From Acidobacteriota bacterium (GTDB lineage: Bacteria > Acidobacteriota > Terriglobia > Bryobacterales > Bryobacteraceae): a DNA stretch of 64,000 nucleotides. Under the pieces are notes generated by a model. It did no database searches and had not been told where the DNA came from. It saw only the letters and a program-made list of their open reading frames with translations. A program made the position numbers and the translations under genes. How positions within the stretch are numbered: the stretch's first letter is position 1; each line of letters starts with the position of its first letter. Positions 60,367 to 64,000 of this stretch are shown here, one piece after another. The stretch covers positions 48,921-112,920 of the forward strand of contig VFZU01000007.1 in NCBI GenBank assembly GCA_016870995.1, written 5' to 3'.

Positions 60367-61005
60367 TTAGGAACCCTTGAGGACTTCAGCGATTTCGCGT
60401 TCTTCGATCGCACCCTGTTTGATGATGCGCCAATAGGGTTCGGTGATGTCGATGGTGGTAGCGCCGGTGCCGACGCAGTGGCCACCGTCGACGGCAAGAT
60501 CGAGACGGCCATCCATGGTGCCGAAGACTTCAATGCCAGAGGCGCAGGTGGGGACGCCGCTCATGTTGGCGCTGGTGGCGATGAGGGGTTGGCCGAGGAA
60601 GTCGATGATGGCAGAGCCGATGGCGCTTCTGGTGTGGCGGAGGGCGAGGCGGCCGGTGTTGCCTGTAATTTTGAGAGGGACCTTGGAGCCCGCGGGAACG
60701 ATGACGGTGAGAGGGCCGGGCCAGAAGCGTCGGGCGAGGAGGTGGAAGCGTCTGGTGATTTCGGGGGTGAGTTCCTCGACCATGATCATGTCGTTTACAA
60801 GGAGCGGGAGACTGCGGGTGCTTTCGCGACCCTTGGCAGCGAAGACTTTGCCGACCGCGTTGAGATTGAAGGGGTCGGCGATGAGCATGTAGAGAGAGTC
60901 GCTGGGAATGGCGGCGACGACGCCTTTGCGGATTAAAGTGGCAACGCGGCGGATGACTTCGGGGTCCGGATTTTCCTGGTTTACTTCAACGAGATCGGTA
61001 ATCAC
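60367..61005 (-). CDS. L-threonylcarbamoyladenylate synthase (YrdC/TsaC-like)
   Basis: The protein has 212 residues. It shows VVAAIPSDSLYMLIADPFNL, the binding motif of YrdC domains, then VFAAKGRESTRSLPLLV, WPGPLTVIVPAG and PLIATSANMSG. It makes threonylcarbamoyl-AMP for the t6A37 modification of tRNA. Its length matches TsaC rather than longer Sua5. It lies 17 bp after mutM and before the aldo/keto reductase, in one operon-like run. Confidence 0.92.
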   Translation of the reverse strand: MITDLVEVNQENPDPEVIRRVATLIRKGVVAAIPSDSLYMLIADPFNLNAVGKVFAAKGRESTRSLPLLVNDMIMVEELTPEITRRFHLLARRFWPGPLTVIVPAGSKVPLKITGNTGRLALRHTRSAIGSAIIDFLGQPLIATSANMSGVPTCASGIEVFGTMDGRLDLAVDGGHCVGTGATTIDITEPYWRIIKQGAIEEREIAEVLKGS

Positions 61006-61022
61006 GTGGGGAAGCTTGCATT

Positions 61023-61832
61023 CTAGCAGGGCTGGCAGTGGGGGCAGAAGTAAGTGGAGCGTTGGGCTTGGACCATGCGGGCGATGGGGGTGTGGCAGCG
61101 CAGACAGGGTTCGCCTTCGCGGTCGTAGACGGCGACGCCGAAGGATTCGCTTTCGATGGGGTCGCCGGGGTTGGTGTAGGCGGCGTAGGCGCTGGTGACG
61201 GCGTGCTGGAGGACTTTGCGGATGGCGGTGTGGAGGGGTTTGAGCTTGTTGGCGGGGAGTTGATTGGCGGGGGTTGTCGGTGGGATTTTGGCGTGCCAGA
61301 GGGCTTCGCTCGCGTAGATGTTGCCAATGCCGGCGATGCGGGCTTGATCGAGGAGAGCGGGCTTGATCGGGGACCTGGTTGTGGCTAAGGATTGCTTGAG
61401 GACGGATGGAGTGAAGGCGGGTTCGAGGGGCTCGGGGCCGAGTTTGGATTCGATGTCTTCAATGTCAGCTGGGGTGACGATGTGGATGCGGCCGAAGGCG
61501 CGCTGGTCCTCGAAGATGATGACGCGATTGTCGGTGAGGCGGAACCAAAGCCTGGCGCTGTGCGGGCGGAAGCGGTAGTCGGGGAGGACGTAGAGGTTGC
61601 CCGTCATGCGGAGGTGGATGTGAAGGGTGAGGCCGTTTGAGAGGTCGAGAAAGATGTGTTTGGCACGGCGGCGGGCGGCGAGGATCGTGGTGTTGTGGAG
61701 GGCTTTGAATTGCGCAGGGAGTTGCGGGGCGACGATGCCGGGGCGTTCAATCTTAACGGAGTGGATGGTGGCGTTTTGCGCCGCTTGATTGAAACGGCGG
61801 ACAACGGCGTCGACTTCGGGGAGTTCGGGCAT
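61023..61832 (-). CDS. mutM: Formamidopyrimidine-DNA glycosylase
   Basis: The protein has 269 residues. It starts PELPEVDAVV with the catalytic Pro2/Glu3, has RRRAKHIFLDL with the Lys, FGRIHIVTP, the H2TH region ARIAGIGNIYASEALWHA and a C-terminal zinc finger CLRC-x16-CPHC with RSTYFCPHC. It removes oxidised purines such as 8-oxoguanine from DNA and cleaves the strand. It is the first gene of the minus-strand run down to 56974. Confidence 0.96.
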   Translation of the reverse strand: MPELPEVDAVVRRFNQAAQNATIHSVKIERPGIVAPQLPAQFKALHNTTILAARRRAKHIFLDLSNGLTLHIHLRMTGNLYVLPDYRFRPHSARLWFRLTDNRVIIFEDQRAFGRIHIVTPADIEDIESKLGPEPLEPAFTPSVLKQSLATTRSPIKPALLDQARIAGIGNIYASEALWHAKIPPTTPANQLPANKLKPLHTAIRKVLQHAVTSAYAAYTNPGDPIESESFGVAVYDREGEPCLRCHTPIARMVQAQRSTYFCPHCQPC

Positions 61833-61921
61833 GAGTGTGGTTTGAAACTTCTATTTTTACAGTTCGGGCTGTTCTGAGTTTGTCTGCTTGCGCGGGGCGA
61901 TGCGCTGCCAGTGCAGGGACA

Positions 61922-62401
61922 CTAGACGGGCCATTGGCGGTTGGGGTCCGCGGGAGGCCAAGGCATGCCGGAGTAGTTGATTGTCTGAGTAGGAAGCAAC
62001 TGCTTGAGATGATGCTCCAGGTGAGCGATGTAGTCGAGAACCAAATGTTCAAGAGACATGGCGGGGGCTCCATCGATAGTGCAAGGAGTTTGCTTTTTGT
62101 GAGGCGGGATTTGATCGATGAGATGCGCGAGGAAGAGGTTGTAGGTGGACCAGAGCTGGATGAGCAGAGTGGGGTCGGCGTGGGCGTAGTTTTGGACTTG
62201 GACGTGTGCAGTTTGATCGTAGCCGGGCCAGTGGAGCTCGGGTTGAGCGAGTGCGCGGACGAAGCGTTGGTGATTGTTTGCGGCCGAATCGATGAGGTGG
62301 CCGAGAAGCTCGAGGTTTGTCCACTTGCCTTCGCCGCGGGAATGAGACCAATCGACGCTGGCAAGAAGAGGCTGGGTAGTGTGGACGAGTTGTGCCAGCA
62401 T
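61922..62401 (-). CDS. DinB/YfiT-like four-helix protein
   Basis: The protein has 159 residues. Three metal-binding histidines of the DinB fold are visible in LELLGHLIDSAANNHQRFVR and DYIAHLEHHLKQLL. DinB proteins bind a metal and often act in thiol-dependent transfer reactions; the function here is unknown. ATG 62401 is nearest to the domain start; the longer open frame runs antisense to efpL. The gene is divergent from efpL with only 9 bp between. Confidence 0.85.
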   Translation of the reverse strand: MLAQLVHTTQPLLASVDWSHSRGEGKWTNLELLGHLIDSAANNHQRFVRALAQPELHWPGYDQTAHVQVQNYAHADPTLLIQLWSTYNLFLAHLIDQIPPHKKQTPCTIDGAPAMSLEHLVLDYIAHLEHHLKQLLPTQTINYSGMPWPPADPNRQWPV

Positions 62402-62410
62402 GAAAAGAGT

Positions 62411-62986
62411 ATGGCAGCTTTGATTGATGCGATTAGCGTGAAACGCAGGACGTTGTTTGAGCATGAGGGAGTGCCGTTTGTTTGCCTCGATTCGGATGTG
62501 AGTACGCCGACGGCACGGGGCGGGCAGACGCTGGTGCGATTGAAGGTGAGGAACTTGCTGACGCGAGGGGTGTTCGACAAGACGTTCAAGGCGGGGGATA
62601 AGTTTAAAGAGCCGGACTTGTCGGTGGTTTCGGCGAGCTATTTGTATAGCGACGGCGATGGGTCGCACTTTCTCGATCAGGAGAGCTTTGAGACGTTGAC
62701 TCTGTCGGCTGAGGTGATCGGGAGTGCGACGGATTATCTGGTGGACGGGACTGTGATCGAGCTGCAGAAGTATGAGGGGAACCCGATTGGGATCGAGTTG
62801 CCGCAGTTTGTTGAACTGGCCGTGGCGTATACAGAGCCGGGTGTGAAGGGCGATACGTCGAGCGGGAGCGTGACGAAGCCGGCAAAGCTTGAGACGGGGC
62901 TTGAGATCAAGGTGCCGTTGTTTATCAAGCAGGGCGAGAAGGTGAAGGTGGCGACGGAGACGGGTGAATTTGCCGGGAGAGCTTGA
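62411..62986 (+). CDS. efpL: Elongation factor P-like protein (YeiP/EfpL type)
   Basis: The protein has 191 residues with three OB-like domains. Where EF-P has PGKGG with the modified Lys, this protein reads STPTARGGQTLVRLKVRNLL, the loop of E. coli YeiP (SPTARGAATL). Later motifs are shared with EF-P: VVSASYLYSDGDGSHFLD, GNPIGIELPQFVEL and YTEPGVKGDTSSGS. It probably rescues ribosomes stalled at polyproline and similar motifs without Lys modification. The ATG is preceded by GAAAAGAGT. It overlaps the next DinB-like gene. Confidence 0.88.
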   Translation: MAALIDAISVKRRTLFEHEGVPFVCLDSDVSTPTARGGQTLVRLKVRNLLTRGVFDKTFKAGDKFKEPDLSVVSASYLYSDGDGSHFLDQESFETLTLSAEVIGSATDYLVDGTVIELQKYEGNPIGIELPQFVELAVAYTEPGVKGDTSSGSVTKPAKLETGLEIKVPLFIKQGEKVKVATETGEFAGRA

Positions 62987-63447
62987 GGGCTGTGGACGCA
63001 CTGATTGAGACCTGGCGCATTCACAATCGGATTCACCTGTATTTGCTTGAAGGGTTGGTGGAGGGGTCACTTGAGGTGGTGCCGACGCCGAAGGGGCGGA
63101 CAGTGGCTGGGCAGTTTGCGCATGTGCACAATGTGAGGAAGATGTGGCTGGCGCAGGGTGCGCCCGATCTTAATGAGGCCCTTGTGAAGCTGGAGGGTGA
63201 GGGGTTGAGTGGGGATGTGCTGCGAGAGGCTCTGGTGGCGTCTGGCGAGGCGATTGAGAAGATGCTGGAGCGGAGTCTAGAGAGTGGAAAGTTGAAGGGG
63301 TTTAAGCCGCATCCGACCGCGTTTGTGGGATATCTCATTTCGCATGAGAGCCACCATCGCGGACAGATTGTGATGACGCTGAAGCAGAACAAAATGCTGC
63401 CGAGCAAGAAGGTGCTGTTCGGGTTGTGGGAGTGGGGCGTCAGGTAG
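62983..63447 (+). CDS. DinB-family protein
   Basis: The protein has 151-154 residues. It has TVAGQFAHVHNVRKMWLAQG and GYLISHESHHRGQIVMTLKQ, giving the three His ligands of DinB proteins. The start could be TTG 62983, overlapping the efpL stop, or GTG 62992, which reads MDALIETWRIHNRIHLYLLE. Either is translationally linked to efpL. The function is unknown. The 3' end overlaps the DUF1905 gene by 8 bp. Confidence 0.85.
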   Translation: MRAVDALIETWRIHNRIHLYLLEGLVEGSLEVVPTPKGRTVAGQFAHVHNVRKMWLAQGAPDLNEALVKLEGEGLSGDVLREALVASGEAIEKMLERSLESGKLKGFKPHPTAFVGYLISHESHHRGQIVMTLKQNKMLPSKKVLFGLWEWGVR

Positions 63448-63754
63448 GTTCTTCGCGAGTTTCAATGAGGAGGCTGACTTCGATCGTTTGGCCTTCGCGG
63501 AGATGTTCCTTTTTGCGGATGGCGGCCTTGAGGGGGAGGACGTAGGTGTTGCGGGGATTGTCTATGAAGAGGGATGTCTTCCAGGTGGTGTAGCTGACTT
63601 GTGCGGTGACGGGGATGTTGCCGCCAGGCTTTTTGGGGTTGGCGGCTTCTCTTTGAATTTGGCGGGCGAGTTTGGCGGGGACGGTGATGAAGGTCCAGGC
63701 GGCGTCGCCTTGCCAGAGCCAGATTTCGGCGTCGAAGGTGAGGTCGAGAGGCAT
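63440..63754 (-). CDS. DUF1905 domain protein
   Basis: The protein has 104 residues. It matches the DUF1905 layout: FDAEIWLWQGDAAWTFITVP, VTAQVSYTTWKTSLFIDNPR and YVLPLKAAIRKKEHLREGQT. This small beta-barrel family has no known function. ATG 63754 begins the domain; the open frame extends upstream to 63967 but that part has no similarity. The gene converges on the DinB gene at 63447. Confidence 0.88.
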   Translation of the reverse strand: MPLDLTFDAEIWLWQGDAAWTFITVPAKLARQIQREAANPKKPGGNIPVTAQVSYTTWKTSLFIDNPRNTYVLPLKAAIRKKEHLREGQTIEVSLLIETREEPT

Positions 63755-64000
63755 CCCGATTTCATTGTTTTCGAGATTGGCGCAAGAGTCAATTGAGGGT
63801 GACAAACGATGGAGTTGCTGTTGGAATGGCGGAAGCGGAATGAAGCGGTTTGCGAGAGAGCTTTGCTGGTCTGCAAGTGAATATCGAAAGACGGGAGACT
63901 GAATGGGCTTGTCCCCTTCCGTGAGACACGAGTCTAGACACTGTCGGCTGCCAGGCGGAAAAAGCACTGGACAGCCAGCCTTTGTTTTAGCAGAATCGCT
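63755..64000. other. End of window, no gene recognised
   Basis: About 245 bp before the window edge. The upstream extension of the DUF1905 frame and a 23-codon plus-strand frame at 63811 are the only open stretches; neither resembles a known protein. Confidence 0.4.

Overview
The window is one contiguous stretch of a GC-rich bacterial chromosome. Its gene content suggests an Acidobacteriota member near Solibacter/Bryobacter. Pointers to this are two copies of a small STGP/GK/HGL hypothetical family, paired DUF3857 transglutaminase-like proteins, a Kelch/Ig-like secreted protein, PhoD and neutral-ceramidase-like enzymes, hopanoid-linked HpnH, a PEP-CTERM protein and many TAT-exported sugar isomerases. 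No rRNA or tRNA was seen, so the taxonomy is inferred from families only.

Layout. 1-4278: a partial STGP-family gene, a candidate structured RNA with a terminator, a small membrane protein and a Kelch-repeat secreted protein. 4741-8456 is an accessory island: hicAB, an AT-rich DUF4304-like gene framed by 81-bp inverted repeats, and an IS1380-type element sitting next to a broken PIN-toxin locus. 8504-14564: a secreted phosphoesterase, a secreted kinase-fold protein, a decayed secreted metallophosphatase and an Npt-like carrier. 14512-20726 (minus) is a five-gene operon with start/stop overlaps at every junction: beta-helix protein, methyltransferase, ceramidase-like, PhoD-like, GH5. Divergent from it is a small Wzt_C protein carrying only the collapsed remains of an ABC ATPase domain. 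21771-26057 is leuABCD with a divergent LysR regulator. 27954-31893 is a tandem DUF3857 pair. 33002-39902 is a surface-sugar cluster (AP-superfamily hydrolase, GT4, two GT2, Gfo/Idh, GNAT, isomerase) in which two genes are broken. 40009-43692 is a secreted endo/exonuclease and a PEP-CTERM protein. 43682-47680 is a TetR regulator, its palindromic operator, hpnH, an HD hydrolase and a P450, probably a hopanoid side-chain module. 47707-56453 holds PhnX, HxlR and SDR genes, a cupin, a sulfatase, two phage-like structural genes and an isomerase. 56625-63754 holds a toxin-antitoxin remnant, a long minus-strand run from mutM to an alpha/beta hydrolase, the EF-P paralogue efpL, and DinB-type proteins.

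Two features run through the whole window. First, the genome is tightly packed: start/stop overlaps are common inside operons, and at least eight convergent gene pairs overlap at their 3' ends. Second, at least eight otherwise well preserved genes carry a single in-frame stop or a small indel. All three stop codons are used normally elsewhere, so recoding is unlikely; recent gene decay or sequence error are the main explanations.

The best candidates for something new are the structured RNA near 418-640, the Wzt_C protein without a Walker A motif beside the coupled five-gene operon, and the inverted-repeat-framed AT-rich cassette.
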